Source of the DNA: PWQG01 sp040882255
Lineage (GTDB): Bacteria; Pseudomonadota; Gammaproteobacteria; Pseudomonadales; Pseudohongiellaceae
Length of the DNA stretch: 64,000 bases
Direction: 5' to 3'
Assembly: GCA_040882255.1 (NCBI GenBank)
Contig: JBBEBP010000026.1
Span: 10,989-74,988 of the forward strand
Part shown: positions 26,266 to 37,091 of the stretch, one piece after another
How positions within the stretch are numbered: position 1 is the first letter of the stretch
How the letters are laid out: every line of letters begins with the position of its first letter
Notes under the pieces: model-generated
Databases searched by the model: none
Seen by the model: only the letters and a program-made list of their open reading frames with translations
Told to the model about the DNA's origin: nothing
Made by a program: the position numbers and the translations under genes

Positions 26266-26301
26266 AAAAAAACGGCGGCATCAGGGATGCCGCCGTTTTT
26301 T
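26266..26301 (-). terminator. Rho-independent terminator after katG
   Basis: A perfect 11-bp stem, AACGGCGGCAT (26271-26281) with ATGCCGCCGTT (26287-26297), has a 5-base loop. A-rich sequence on the left gives a T run on the minus strand, and T's follow on the right. It lies 20 bases past the katG stop. Confidence 0.92.
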
Positions 26302-26316
26302 CGGGTCACGCCATGA

Positions 26317-28542
<2,226 letters not shown>

Positions 28543-28678
28543 TGGACATACCTCGTTTTTCTGTCAAAAACAGTATCGGCCGGCCCGCAGGGAGCCAGCA
28601 GCTGCGAATAGGTGATGGCTGAGGGACTCAACCTTGCAATCACACTCCCATGAAACAGGCTTTGGAGCAATACATCCA

Positions 28679-28720
28679 ATATATCTTTTATTAGATATTG
28701 ATAACTTTATTCTATGTCAA
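28679..28720 (-). promoter_or_regulatory. Candidate katG promoter with OxyR-like spacing
   Basis: On the minus strand TTGACA (28720-28715) is followed 17 bases later by TATCTA (28697-28692), a plausible sigma70 -35/-10 pair. Overlapping it is a four-element pattern with exact 7-base spacers, ATAG-N7-TTAT-N7-TAAT-N7-ATAT (28715-28679), matching the OxyR pattern ATAG-N7-CTAT-N7-ATAG-N7-CTAT at 11 of 16 positions. The region is AT-rich, so chance agreement is possible. The mRNA leader would be about 145 bases. Confidence 0.4.
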
Positions 28721-28806
28721 AGAAGTCCCGATTCTGGCGAGACGTTGGCGTTGATGGCAGAATTGGACGCCACCAATCACGAGAGCACCGAGCCGGTGAG
28801 GCCCTG

Positions 28807-29301
28807 ATGACGGAATCTTCTCCACTACAGACATTGCTTGATACTCTTCCCCAAACCGGCCGTGTCGAATGGATCGGCCTGCGCCCGGAACGGGACGCGC
28901 CAATGGTCGAAGTGGAGCACGCGCATGCCACGCCGGACACAGGGCTGGAAGGCGACCGCTACCGGGGCCGGCCAGGCAGCAAACGACAGGTTACGCTGCT
29001 CCAGCACGAGCACCTGATGCCCATCACGGCGATGGCACACACCTCCCCCGTGACGCCTTCCATGCTGCGGCGCAACGTGGTGATATCCGGGTTGAACCTG
29101 CTCGCCCTGAAGGGCAAGACTTTCCGCATGGGTGATGCGCTGCTTGAGTACACCGGCTCCTGCGACCCGTGCAGCAAGATGGAGGCCCTGCTTGGCCCGG
29201 GCGGCTTCAATGCCATGCGCGGTCACGGGGGTATCACCGCCCGCGTGCTTGAGGAAGGCGATATCGCGATCGGGGATACAGTAAAGAGGGAACCAGTGTG
29301 A
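28807..29301 (+). CDS. MOSC-domain protein
   Basis: 164 residues. It resembles the MOSC (Moco sulfurase C-terminal) fold of the YiiM type, with GLEGDRYRGRPGSKRQVTLL near the start of the domain and a Cys-containing stretch EYTGSCDPCSKME near the end. MOSC proteins handle molybdenum cofactor or N-hydroxylated substrates in the cytoplasm, but the specific reaction here is unknown. ATG 28807 has GTGAGG about five bases upstream; a longer in-frame ATG at 28714 has no family resemblance and overlaps the katG promoter. The gene overlaps the next small ORF by four bases (GTGA). It is divergent from katG. Confidence 0.82.
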   Translation: MTESSPLQTLLDTLPQTGRVEWIGLRPERDAPMVEVEHAHATPDTGLEGDRYRGRPGSKRQVTLLQHEHLMPITAMAHTSPVTPSMLRRNVVISGLNLLALKGKTFRMGDALLEYTGSCDPCSKMEALLGPGGFNAMRGHGGITARVLEEGDIAIGDTVKREPV

Positions 29302-29534
29302 ATGCCCATGATGTTCTGACGGTACTGGACACTGTGCCGGATGCGCGCGACGGGTTGACGCGCACCGAACGGATCATCCTCTATGTTCTCCATGAGACCC
29401 AGAAGGAACTGAATGGACGGCCGGTACCGAGCGTAATGCTCTACGGGCGCGTCTGTGAATACCTGGACATCAGCGAGGACGAGTTCCGCAAGCGGCTTGC
29501 GCACCTCGATCCCGTTGGCGACAGACTACGCTGA
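29298..29534 (+). CDS. Small hypothetical protein coupled to the MOSC gene
   Basis: 78 residues from GTG 29298, overlapping the MOSC stop by four bases. The sequence is amphipathic and helical: LTRTERIILYVLHETQKELN, followed by MLYGRVCEYLDISEDEFRKR. This reads like a small winged-helix or four-helix domain, but I do not recognise the family. The junction implies translational coupling with the MOSC protein; a 94-base gap follows before the HelD-like gene, so all three could be one transcript. No membrane segment or signal is present. Confidence 0.65.
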   Translation: MNAHDVLTVLDTVPDARDGLTRTERIILYVLHETQKELNGRPVPSVMLYGRVCEYLDISEDEFRKRLAHLDPVGDRLR

Positions 29535-29628
29535 ACTCGGGTTCGACCGAGGCGTTGATTTGAGTTCCGCTCTCACAGCGGCGAAAATACCCCGCTCCAT
29601 AATCTCTGTAAAAAGCAGGCTCCCCCGC

Positions 29629-31692
29629 ATGTCCACCCCGGAACGTGAAGAACAGGTCCGTCTCGAGCAATGCCAGGCCGGCATCCGCCGGAACCTGGCG
29701 GAAATCGAAAAGCGTCTGAAGGAATACTCGGACGAAATCCAGGAACGCAAGACCTATCTGTGGGAGGCGCGCCGGGACATGGATCACGTGGAGAAGATCA
29801 ACGTGCGCCAGACGGTCGAGCAGATCCTGGATTCAGCGGAGGTGCTGCAGGCGCAGCACCACAAGCTGCTCAAGCTGCGCCAGTCCCCCTACTTCGGACG
29901 CTTTGACTTCACCCGCCAGGGCGAACAGCGGGCGGAACCGGTCTATATCGGCGTTCACCACTTCCGGGACGAGACCGCGCAGCAGACCCTGGTGTACGAC
30001 TGGCGCGCCCCGATCGCCTCGCTGTTCTATGACTACGAGAACGGCCCGGTCCGCTACGAGGCGCCCGCTGGTATCGTCAGCGGGGAGTTACAACGCAAAC
30101 GCCAGATGCGCATCCGCGACGGCGAACTGGAATTTGTCATCGAGTCAGGTCTCAATATCGTCGACGACGTGCTGCAGAAAGAGCTGAGCCGCGCCTCGGA
30201 CGACACCGGCATGCGCAATATTGTCGCCACCATCCAGCGCGACCAGAACGCCATCATCCGCAACGAGGAGGCCCACACCCTGGTGATCCAGGGGGTGGCC
30301 GGCTCCGGAAAAACCTCCATTGCTCTGCACCGCATCGCGTTCCTGCTGTACCGCTTCAAGGACACATTGAGCTCGAAGGACATCCTGATCCTGTCGCCCA
30401 ACCGCGTGTTCGCCGACTATATCGGCAATGTGCTGCCCGAGCTGGGCGAGGAGCAGGTCAACGAAATCGAGATGGAGACCCTGGCAGAGGAGCTGCTGGA
30501 CCACAAGTACCGGTTCCAGTCCTTCTTCCAGCAGACCGCGAAATTGCTGGAAGGCAAGGATGAGAACCTGAAGGAGCGCATCGCCGCCAAAGCCTCCCTG
30601 GACTTTCTGCGCCAGATCGACCGCTACGCGGAACACCTGGAATCGGCTTCGTTCGAGGCCTCCGAATGGAAACTGGGCCGCAAGATCGTGCCGGACTGGC
30701 ACTTCCGCGAGACCTGGGACAAGCACCCAGGCGTGAACACGACAGAACGGGTGGACCGGGTTCTGAAGGCCACCGAACAGAAAATCGGCTACTTCTACAA
30801 CTACGACCTGGAGGTACCGGAACGCCAGGCACTGCGCAAGGCCATCCAGGGCATGGTGCGGCGTACTACTCTGTTGCAGGCCTACAAAGGACTGTTCGAC
30901 TGGCTGGAACGGCCGGAACTGTTGCGCCAGACCGGGGGTCGCCTGGAGTATTCGGATGTCTTCCCGCTGATCTACCTGAAGCTGCGAACGGAGGGCGTAC
31001 GCAACCCGCGCCGCGAGGTGAAACACCTGCTGATCGACGAAATGCAGGACTATACGCCGGTGCAATATGCCGTGCTTTCGCGGCTCTTCCGCTGCCGCAA
31101 GACCGTGCTGGGCGATATCAGCCAGTCGGTCAACCCGTACAGCGGCGCGAGCGGCGAGCAGATCCGCTCGGCGCTGCAGACCGCCATGCGCGTCACGCTG
31201 ACGAAAAGCTACCGGTCCAGCTGGGAGATCATGCAGTTCGCGCTGGGCATTTCACCCGACCCGGACCTGGAACCGGTGCAGCGCCACGGCGAGGCGCCAC
31301 GGGTCATTATCTGTCGCCGGCCCGCCGATGCCGTCCGGCGGATTGACGAGGAAGTCGCGGCATTCCAGGACTCGGACCACACCAGCCTGGCGATCATCGC
31401 CAAAACACAGCAGCAGGCGCGCCGCCTGCACCAGTCGCTGGCCAAAGACGGCATCGAAGCCCGGCTGCTGGACGTCGACACCGCGACGTTCTCCGGCGGG
31501 GTACTGGTCTGCACCGCCTATCTGGCCAAGGGCCTGGAGTTCGACCGGGTCATCGTGTCGGACGTCAGCGCGCGCAATTACCACACGGAACTGGATCGCA
31601 ATCTGTTGTACGTGGCCTGTACCCGGGCCATGCACCGGCTGACCGTCATCACCACTGGAGAGCCGTCACCACTGCTGCCTGGCGGATACTGA
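29629..31692 (+). CDS. HelD-like SF1 ATPase (RNA polymerase recycling / helicase family)
   Basis: 687 residues. The N-terminal long coiled coil (about 1-60, REEQVRLEQCQAG and NLAEIEKRLKEYSDEIQERK) is the arm that reaches into RNA polymerase in HelD proteins. It is followed by a UvrD-type ATPase with Walker A GVAGSGKTS (Lys228), Walker B LLIDEMQDYTP, and the later motifs TKSYRSSWEI and LLYVACTRAMHRL. HelD proteins of Gram-positive bacteria use ATP to release stalled polymerase from DNA and nucleic acids; the role in gammaproteobacteria is less studied. The ATG at 29629 is chosen by the coiled-coil start, with GCAGG 10 bases upstream. DNA helicase IV is the main alternative assignment. Confidence 0.8.
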   Translation: MSTPEREEQVRLEQCQAGIRRNLAEIEKRLKEYSDEIQERKTYLWEARRDMDHVEKINVRQTVEQILDSAEVLQAQHHKLLKLRQSPYFGRFDFTRQGEQRAEPVYIGVHHFRDETAQQTLVYDWRAPIASLFYDYENGPVRYEAPAGIVSGELQRKRQMRIRDGELEFVIESGLNIVDDVLQKELSRASDDTGMRNIVATIQRDQNAIIRNEEAHTLVIQGVAGSGKTSIALHRIAFLLYRFKDTLSSKDILILSPNRVFADYIGNVLPELGEEQVNEIEMETLAEELLDHKYRFQSFFQQTAKLLEGKDENLKERIAAKASLDFLRQIDRYAEHLESASFEASEWKLGRKIVPDWHFRETWDKHPGVNTTERVDRVLKATEQKIGYFYNYDLEVPERQALRKAIQGMVRRTTLLQAYKGLFDWLERPELLRQTGGRLEYSDVFPLIYLKLRTEGVRNPRREVKHLLIDEMQDYTPVQYAVLSRLFRCRKTVLGDISQSVNPYSGASGEQIRSALQTAMRVTLTKSYRSSWEIMQFALGISPDPDLEPVQRHGEAPRVIICRRPADAVRRIDEEVAAFQDSDHTSLAIIAKTQQQARRLHQSLAKDGIEARLLDVDTATFSGGVLVCTAYLAKGLEFDRVIVSDVSARNYHTELDRNLLYVACTRAMHRLTVITTGEPSPLLPGGY

Positions 31693-31850
31693 CCAGGAAG
31701 TTTCTGAAGGACAAGACAAGTCCCGGGCCTCTCTACCCGGTCGCCCACTCCGTTGCGTTCACTGGTGAGTAATCTGCGATGAGCTCTATCCCGGCCTACA
31801 CCGTTCGGGTGTACTCTTGGGGCCATAAAACCAAAGAAGAGGTACAGTCC

Positions 31851-33494
31851 ATGATCTTTCACTTCCAGTCCGGACCCGTCCGCTTCCTGCACGGCTGGCT
31901 GGCCGCCGTCCTCCTTGTACTCGCTACGCTCGCCCACGCCCAGCAACCGGTGGAGGAGTTCGCCACCATGCGCGACGACACCCGCCTGGCCGCGGATGTC
32001 TATACGCCGGAAGGTGAGGGCCCCTGGCCCGTGGTGCTTATGCGCACCCCCTACGGAAAAAGCAATATGGGTGCCGCCATGGGCGCTGGCAACTGGACGG
32101 CCGGGGACTATGTGTTCGTGGTCCAGGACGTGCGCGGCACGGGGAACTCGGAAGGCGAGTACGTGCCCTTTTACACCGACCGGGAGGATGGCTACGACAC
32201 CGTGGAGTGGGCGACCGGCCAGCCCTGGAGCAACGGGCGCATCGGCATGATCGGCGCCTCGGCCATGGGCATCACCGCCAACCTGGCCGCCACCACCAAT
32301 CCACCGGGACTGGAGGCGGCCTACGTGATCGTCGCTCCGCACATGCGCTTTGATGAAGCCAGCTTCATGGGAGGCGTATTCAAGCAGGCCGATGTCGGCG
32401 ACTGGATGCGCGGCCAGGGGGCAGGCGACCAGGTGGCGGACACCAAGCGCAATGTGTTGTGGAACGAGGAATGGAAGCGTATCGAGACCGCTCCGAACCT
32501 GCACAATGTCACCATCCCGATGTACAACGAAGGCGGCTGGTACGACATTTTCGCCTACGGCAGCGTGCGCAATTTCATGTACCTGCAGCAGTTCGGACGT
32601 CCCGGCGCCACGGGCAACCAGAAGCTGGAGATGGGTCCATTCGGCCACGGCGCGCTGTCCGGCGATCTCGCCTACCCGGGCGCCGACACACTGGGGATCG
32701 GCGGCAACGAGCGAGCCCGGCGCTGGTTCGACTACTGGCTCAAGGACATCGACAACGGCATCATGGACGAACCCCCGGTGCGCTACTACATGATGGCCAG
32801 CGCCCGCAAGGGCGAACTGAGTCCGCACAACGGCTGGCGCACCGCCGAACAGTGGCCGCCGCCGCACCGGCCCACGCGTTACTACCTGCAGCCGGGCCGC
32901 GAGCTGGCAACCGAACTGCCCCCGGAAGACGCAGAGCCGGTCTCATACCGGTTCGACCCGGATGATCCGGTGTCCACCGTGGGCGGCGCCAATCTGACTT
33001 TCGAGCGCGGTCCCATGGACCAGCGCACCATCGAGGACCGCGAGGACTACCTGCGTTTCGAGACACCGGTGCTGGAGGAGGCTGTCACGATCGCCGGTCC
33101 GGTCACCGCCGAGCTGTATGTCACCACGGATGGTCCTGACACGGACTTCATGGTCAAGCTGGTGGATGTCTACCCGGACGGCTACGAAGCCATCGTGCTG
33201 GATGCCCCGATCCGCGCTCGCTACCGCGATGGCCGACGCACGGAGGATGTGGAGATGATGACACCAGGCGAGCCGGTGAAACTGGAGATTGATCTGTGGC
33301 ATACGGCCCTGACCTTCGAGTCCGGCCACCGGATCGCCGTACACGTCAGCTCCAGCAGCAGCCCGCGCTTCGAGGTCAACGACAACAGCGGTACACCGCC
33401 GGGCGAAGAGCCGCAGCCGCGCGTCGCGACCAATACAGTGTTGCTGGATGCAGAGCACCCTTCCGCCATCGTACTGCCTCTGCTGGTGGAATGA
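31851..33494 (+). CDS. Exported CocE/NonD-family alpha/beta hydrolase (S15 type)
   Basis: 547 residues with a signal peptide (about 10-32, GWLAAVLLVLATLAHA). The alpha/beta hydrolase domain contains VQDVRGTGNSEGEY, the nucleophile elbow GASAMGI, and a later GHG (FGHGALSG). It is followed by the jelly-roll beta domain typical of X-Pro dipeptidyl-peptidase and cocaine-esterase relatives. It is likely a periplasmic or secreted acylase or esterase. ATG 31851 has AGAGG nine bases upstream. The 158-base gap before it shows no clear signal. The hairpin after the stop abuts a truncated gene on the other strand. Confidence 0.88.
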   Translation: MIFHFQSGPVRFLHGWLAAVLLVLATLAHAQQPVEEFATMRDDTRLAADVYTPEGEGPWPVVLMRTPYGKSNMGAAMGAGNWTAGDYVFVVQDVRGTGNSEGEYVPFYTDREDGYDTVEWATGQPWSNGRIGMIGASAMGITANLAATTNPPGLEAAYVIVAPHMRFDEASFMGGVFKQADVGDWMRGQGAGDQVADTKRNVLWNEEWKRIETAPNLHNVTIPMYNEGGWYDIFAYGSVRNFMYLQQFGRPGATGNQKLEMGPFGHGALSGDLAYPGADTLGIGGNERARRWFDYWLKDIDNGIMDEPPVRYYMMASARKGELSPHNGWRTAEQWPPPHRPTRYYLQPGRELATELPPEDAEPVSYRFDPDDPVSTVGGANLTFERGPMDQRTIEDREDYLRFETPVLEEAVTIAGPVTAELYVTTDGPDTDFMVKLVDVYPDGYEAIVLDAPIRARYRDGRRTEDVEMMTPGEPVKLEIDLWHTALTFESGHRIAVHVSSSSSPRFEVNDNSGTPPGEEPQPRVATNTVLLDAEHPSAIVLPLLVE

Positions 33495-33500
33495 TGCGAA

Positions 33501-33525
33501 CGGCAGCCCGGTTGCCGGGCTGCCG
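33501..33525 (+). terminator. Strong hairpin at the CocE 3' end
   Basis: A perfect 11-bp stem, CGGCAGCCCGG (33501-33511) with CCGGGCTGCCG (33515-33525), has a 3-base loop. No T run follows, so it may act as a rho-dependent or RNA-stability hairpin. The DUF393 remnant stops resembling its family right next to it. Confidence 0.5.
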
Positions 33526-33653
33526 GTGATATCCAGCCATTCCACATCGCGGGCGTTCTCGCCGGCCATGCGCTCGTATTTCTCGCGGTCCTCGATACAG
33601 CTCGGGCAGGCGCCATCGTAATAGACCGTCAATTTGTCTCTGGAATCGTTCAT
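33521..33653 (-). pseudogene. Truncated DUF393-type thiol oxidoreductase remnant
   Basis: From ATG 33653 the minus strand reads KLTVYYDGACPSCIEDREKY, the N-terminus of the DUF393 family with its CxxC pair, followed by a helix and VEWLDITG. After about residue 44 similarity ends at the hairpin 33501-33525. The frame then runs on antisense through the CocE gene with no family resemblance. An intact DUF393 protein is about 120-140 residues. It lies 34 bases after the betA stop on the same strand, so it was probably the last gene of the transporter-betA operon before a deletion removed its 3' part. Confidence 0.75.
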
Positions 33654-33686
33654 GGTTCCCATTGTAAAGCAGATGGTCCCTCCAGG

Positions 33687-35366
33687 TCAGGCGGCGGGGT
33701 CTGACTCACGTTGTCTGTTCTGCCAGTCCGGCGCCCTGTACACCGGTAGCTCCGAGGCAGGTAGAAGCGGATTGCCCAGGATGTGGTCGGCAGCCTTTTC
33801 CCCGATCATGATGGTCGGTGCATTGATATTGCCGTTGGTCAGCGTTGGCATCACGGAGGAGTCAACCACTCGCAGGCTGTCGATTCCGTGCACGCGGCAC
33901 TGCGGGTCGACCACAGCCTTCGCATCCGTGCCCATCCGGCAACTGCCGCAGGGGTGATAGGCGGTCTCGGCCGTCTCGGCCACCCACTGATCGATTTCCT
34001 CGTCGCTCTGCACATCAGCACCGGGGGACACCTCTTCTCCCCGGAACGGATCGAATGCCGGTTGTGCCAGAATCTCGCGCGTCAGCCGCAGGCCGTCGCG
34101 GTAGGCCTGACGATCCTGTTCTTCCTGAAGATAATTGAACAGGATATCCGGTGCCTCGTCCGGATCGGCCGAGCGCAGGCGCAGGCGTCCGCGGCTGGCC
34201 GGCTTGTTAGCGCCAAGGTGCAACTGGAAACCGTGCCCCCGCAAGGCATTCGAGCCGTCGTAAGCGATCGCGCCAGCCAGAAAATGATACTGCAGGTCCG
34301 GCCAGGCCAGCCCCGGTCGACTGCGAATATAACCGTTGGATTCAAAGTGATTCGTGGCGCCCAGGCCGCTTCGGAACAACAGCCAGCGCAGGCCGATACC
34401 GAGTTTTCCCAGCGGGTTGAGCTTGCCATTGAGCGTGATCGGCTGCGTGCAGGCGTGCTGGATCCACACTTCCAGGTGATCCTGCAGATTTTCGCCGACA
34501 CCGGGCAGATCGTGTACGACATCGATGCCGAGTTCCTGCAGGTGCTGCGCCGGGCCGATACCGGAAAGCAGCAGCAGTTTGGGGGAATGAAAGGCGCTGG
34601 CGGACAGGATCACCTCACGGTGCGCCCGGACCCGTAGCCGCTTGCCCCCCTGACGATACTCAACGCCCACCGCCTTTTTACCTTCCATCAACACCCGGGT
34701 GGTCACGGCACCGGTTTCCAGCGCCAGATTGCTTCTTTTCAATGCCGGTTTGAGATAGGCGTTGGCCGTCGAGCAGCGCACTCCGTTGCGCACGGTCATG
34801 TCCATACGCCCGAAACCTTCCTGCCGGTAGCCGTTATAGTCGTCAGTGACTCCGTAGCCAGCCTGGCGGCCCGCCTCGATGAACACCCCGTACAACGGAT
34901 TCTTCATCCCGTTACCATTGCAGATACCCACCGGGCCGCCAGCGCCACGGTATTCATCCTCTCCGTAAATACAGTCCTCGGCACGCCGGAAGTACGGCAG
35001 CACATCGGCATACGACCAGCCCTTGGCGCCCTGCGCCTCCCATTCCTCATAGTCGCCGGCACTGCCGCGCACGTAGGCCATGCCGTTGATCGACGAGGAA
35101 CCGCCGATGACACGGCCCCTGGCCTGGTGCAGGGTCCTGCCACCCAGGCCGGCCTCGGCAACGGTATGCAGCCCCCAGTCATAACGCTTGCTGTTGAGCG
35201 GAATCGAGAGCGCGGCCGGCATCTGGATGAACACGGACCGGTCGCTTCCACCCGCTTCCAGCACCAGCACCTGGTGCTCCCCCGAGGCGCTGAGCCGATC
35301 GGCGAGAACGCAGCCGGCCGAGCCGGCGCCAACGATCACATAGTCTGCAGTACGATCGAATTCCAT
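33687..35366 (-). CDS. betA: Choline dehydrogenase, GMC oxidoreductase
   Basis: 559 residues, the length of BetA. The FAD-binding dinucleotide motif VIVGAGSAGCVLADRLS begins at about residue 10. The GMC signature around GGSSSINGMAYVRG follows, and the C-terminal catalytic His is in YHPCGSCRMG. BetA oxidises choline to betaine aldehyde (and can go on to glycine betaine), giving osmoprotectant and, in pseudomonads, carbon. ATG 35366 has CAGGAG five bases upstream; a GTG at 35369 is also in frame. It starts two bases after the stop of the BCCT transporter, so the two genes are one operon. No betB or betI is visible within the window. Other GMC alcohol dehydrogenases are a possible alternative, but similarity to BetA is strong. 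Confidence 0.9.
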   Translation of the reverse strand: MEFDRTADYVIVGAGSAGCVLADRLSASGEHQVLVLEAGGSDRSVFIQMPAALSIPLNSKRYDWGLHTVAEAGLGGRTLHQARGRVIGGSSSINGMAYVRGSAGDYEEWEAQGAKGWSYADVLPYFRRAEDCIYGEDEYRGAGGPVGICNGNGMKNPLYGVFIEAGRQAGYGVTDDYNGYRQEGFGRMDMTVRNGVRCSTANAYLKPALKRSNLALETGAVTTRVLMEGKKAVGVEYRQGGKRLRVRAHREVILSASAFHSPKLLLLSGIGPAQHLQELGIDVVHDLPGVGENLQDHLEVWIQHACTQPITLNGKLNPLGKLGIGLRWLLFRSGLGATNHFESNGYIRSRPGLAWPDLQYHFLAGAIAYDGSNALRGHGFQLHLGANKPASRGRLRLRSADPDEAPDILFNYLQEEQDRQAYRDGLRLTREILAQPAFDPFRGEEVSPGADVQSDEEIDQWVAETAETAYHPCGSCRMGTDAKAVVDPQCRVHGIDSLRVVDSSVMPTLTNGNINAPTIMIGEKAADHILGNPLLPASELPVYRAPDWQNRQRESDPAA

Positions 35367-35368
35367 CA

Positions 35369-36895
35369 CTACTCCTGTTGCAGTGCTTTGAACAGAGAAA
35401 ACATCATCAGGAACAGCACCACGGCGAATGGCAACCCCATGATCACGACCGCGCCCTGCAACGCGTCCAGCCCGTCGGCGAACAGCAGCGCCAGGGTAAC
35501 AATGCCGATGATGGCAGCCCAGAGCACGCGCATCCAGGCCGGCGGATCGCGCTCGCTGTCCTCCATGCGCGCCGTCATGTTGGACAGCACCAGCGAGCCG
35601 GAGTCCCCCGAGGTAATGAAGAAGATGAGGGCCAGCACACTGACCACAACGGTCGTCACGCCAGCCCAGGGCAGCGCCTCCAGGAACAGGTAGATCGACG
35701 AGCCGGGATGATCGATCGCCTGACTGGCGAAGTCATCGGCTGGCTCCGCATTCATGACCAGGTCCATCGCGCTGTTGCCGATGACTGACATCCACACCAT
35801 CATGAAACACAGGGGCAGCAACAGTGTTCCAGTAACAAACTGGCGGATCGTCCGCCCTCGCGAAATACGCGCCAGAAAAAGCCCGACGAACGGTCCCCAG
35901 GCAATCCACCAGGCCCAGAAGAACACCGTCCAGGCATTCAGCCAGTCCACCGGGCGGTCAAAGGCATGGGTTTCGGTGGACAGGCGCAGAAAGCCGGACA
36001 GGTAGTCACCGACGTTGCTGACCAGTGCGTTCAGCAACAGTATGGTCTCGCCGCTGAACAGCACGAACAGCACCAGCAGGGCCGCCAGGGCCATGTTGAA
36101 CTCGGAGAGGCGGCGGATGCCCCGGTCAACGCCGGTAACGGCAGAAATCGCTGAAAACACCACGATGACGACCGCCAGGGCCGTCTGGGTTACCAGATTC
36201 TCCGGCACGCCAAACATATAGCGCAGACCGAAATTGAGCTGGATGATACCGATACCCAGACTGGTGGCAATCCCGAACACCGTGCCCAGCACCGCCGCGA
36301 TATCGACACTGTGGCCGGCCCAGCCATGAATGCGGCGACCCAGTATCGGGTACAGCGCCGAACGGATGGTCAGCGGCAGACCTCGGCGATAGCTGAAGAA
36401 CGCCAACGACATACCCACCAGGGTATAGATGCCCCATCCGGACAGGCCCCAGTGCAGAAAGGTCAACTCCATGGCATGGCGGGCGGCCTCGATGCTGCCC
36501 GGTTCTCCATCCACCCCATCCAGCGGCATCAGGAAGTGGAACAAGGGTTCGGCCACGCTGAAAAACAGCAGATCAATACCGATGCCGGCGGCAAACAGCA
36601 TGGTGGCCCAGCTGAGGGTATTGAACTCGGGCCGAGCATCATCCGGTCCCAGCCGGATGTCGCCATAGCGGGACAGGGCGATGCCGATCACGAAAAACAA
36701 GTAGCACAATACGGCAATGAAATAGAACCAGCCAAAGCGGTTGGACACCTGCTCCAGCAGCGCGCCCATCACAGCGGTCGCCTGCCCGGCGTAGAGCAGC
36801 GTCCAGAGCGCGAAACACAGCATTCCTGCGGAAGCACCGACGAACACCACCGTATTGACACGGGCTCCCGATGATCCCGGCTCCAGTCCTCTCAT
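35369..36895 (-). CDS. BCCT-family betaine/choline transporter
   Basis: 508 residues with about twelve transmembrane segments. The BCCT signature is present: WWIAWGPFVGLFLARISRGR, with the conserved Trp-rich segment. These symporters import choline, glycine betaine, carnitine or DMSP with Na+ or H+. It is coupled to betA by a two-base gap, so choline is the likely substrate (BetT role), although the C-terminal osmosensing tail of long BetT proteins is lacking. ATG 36895 follows AGAGGGG by about eight bases. The 196-base gap to the divergent M28 gene presumably carries its promoter; I see no BetI-like palindrome in it. Confidence 0.88.
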   Translation of the reverse strand: MRGLEPGSSGARVNTVVFVGASAGMLCFALWTLLYAGQATAVMGALLEQVSNRFGWFYFIAVLCYLFFVIGIALSRYGDIRLGPDDARPEFNTLSWATMLFAAGIGIDLLFFSVAEPLFHFLMPLDGVDGEPGSIEAARHAMELTFLHWGLSGWGIYTLVGMSLAFFSYRRGLPLTIRSALYPILGRRIHGWAGHSVDIAAVLGTVFGIATSLGIGIIQLNFGLRYMFGVPENLVTQTALAVVIVVFSAISAVTGVDRGIRRLSEFNMALAALLVLFVLFSGETILLLNALVSNVGDYLSGFLRLSTETHAFDRPVDWLNAWTVFFWAWWIAWGPFVGLFLARISRGRTIRQFVTGTLLLPLCFMMVWMSVIGNSAMDLVMNAEPADDFASQAIDHPGSSIYLFLEALPWAGVTTVVVSVLALIFFITSGDSGSLVLSNMTARMEDSERDPPAWMRVLWAAIIGIVTLALLFADGLDALQGAVVIMGLPFAVVLFLMMFSLFKALQQE

Positions 36896-37091
36896 GAGTG
36901 GTGCCCCTCTACCAGCCTGCCACGGAAAGCCGGAGTCTATCATTGCCGAACCGTGAGCGGCGACCCGGTCCGGGTGGCCGTGGCCCCCTCACTGCAGGGA
37001 CAGGCTCATCAGGAGGACCGCTGATACCGGCGACCGTTGCTTCGATCAGCCGCACCCGCTACGATCAGGCAATAACCGCGAGGATATCCCC

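Noticed and set aside
28677..28700. Inverted repeat CAATATATC...GATATTG as an operator
   Set aside because: Imperfect and in an AT-rich stretch; the OxyR-like spacing pattern in the same place is a better explanation.
32943..33520. Continuation of the DUF393 frame antisense to the CocE gene
   Set aside because: Similarity to DUF393 ends at the hairpin; beyond it the frame only mirrors the CocE coding sequence.
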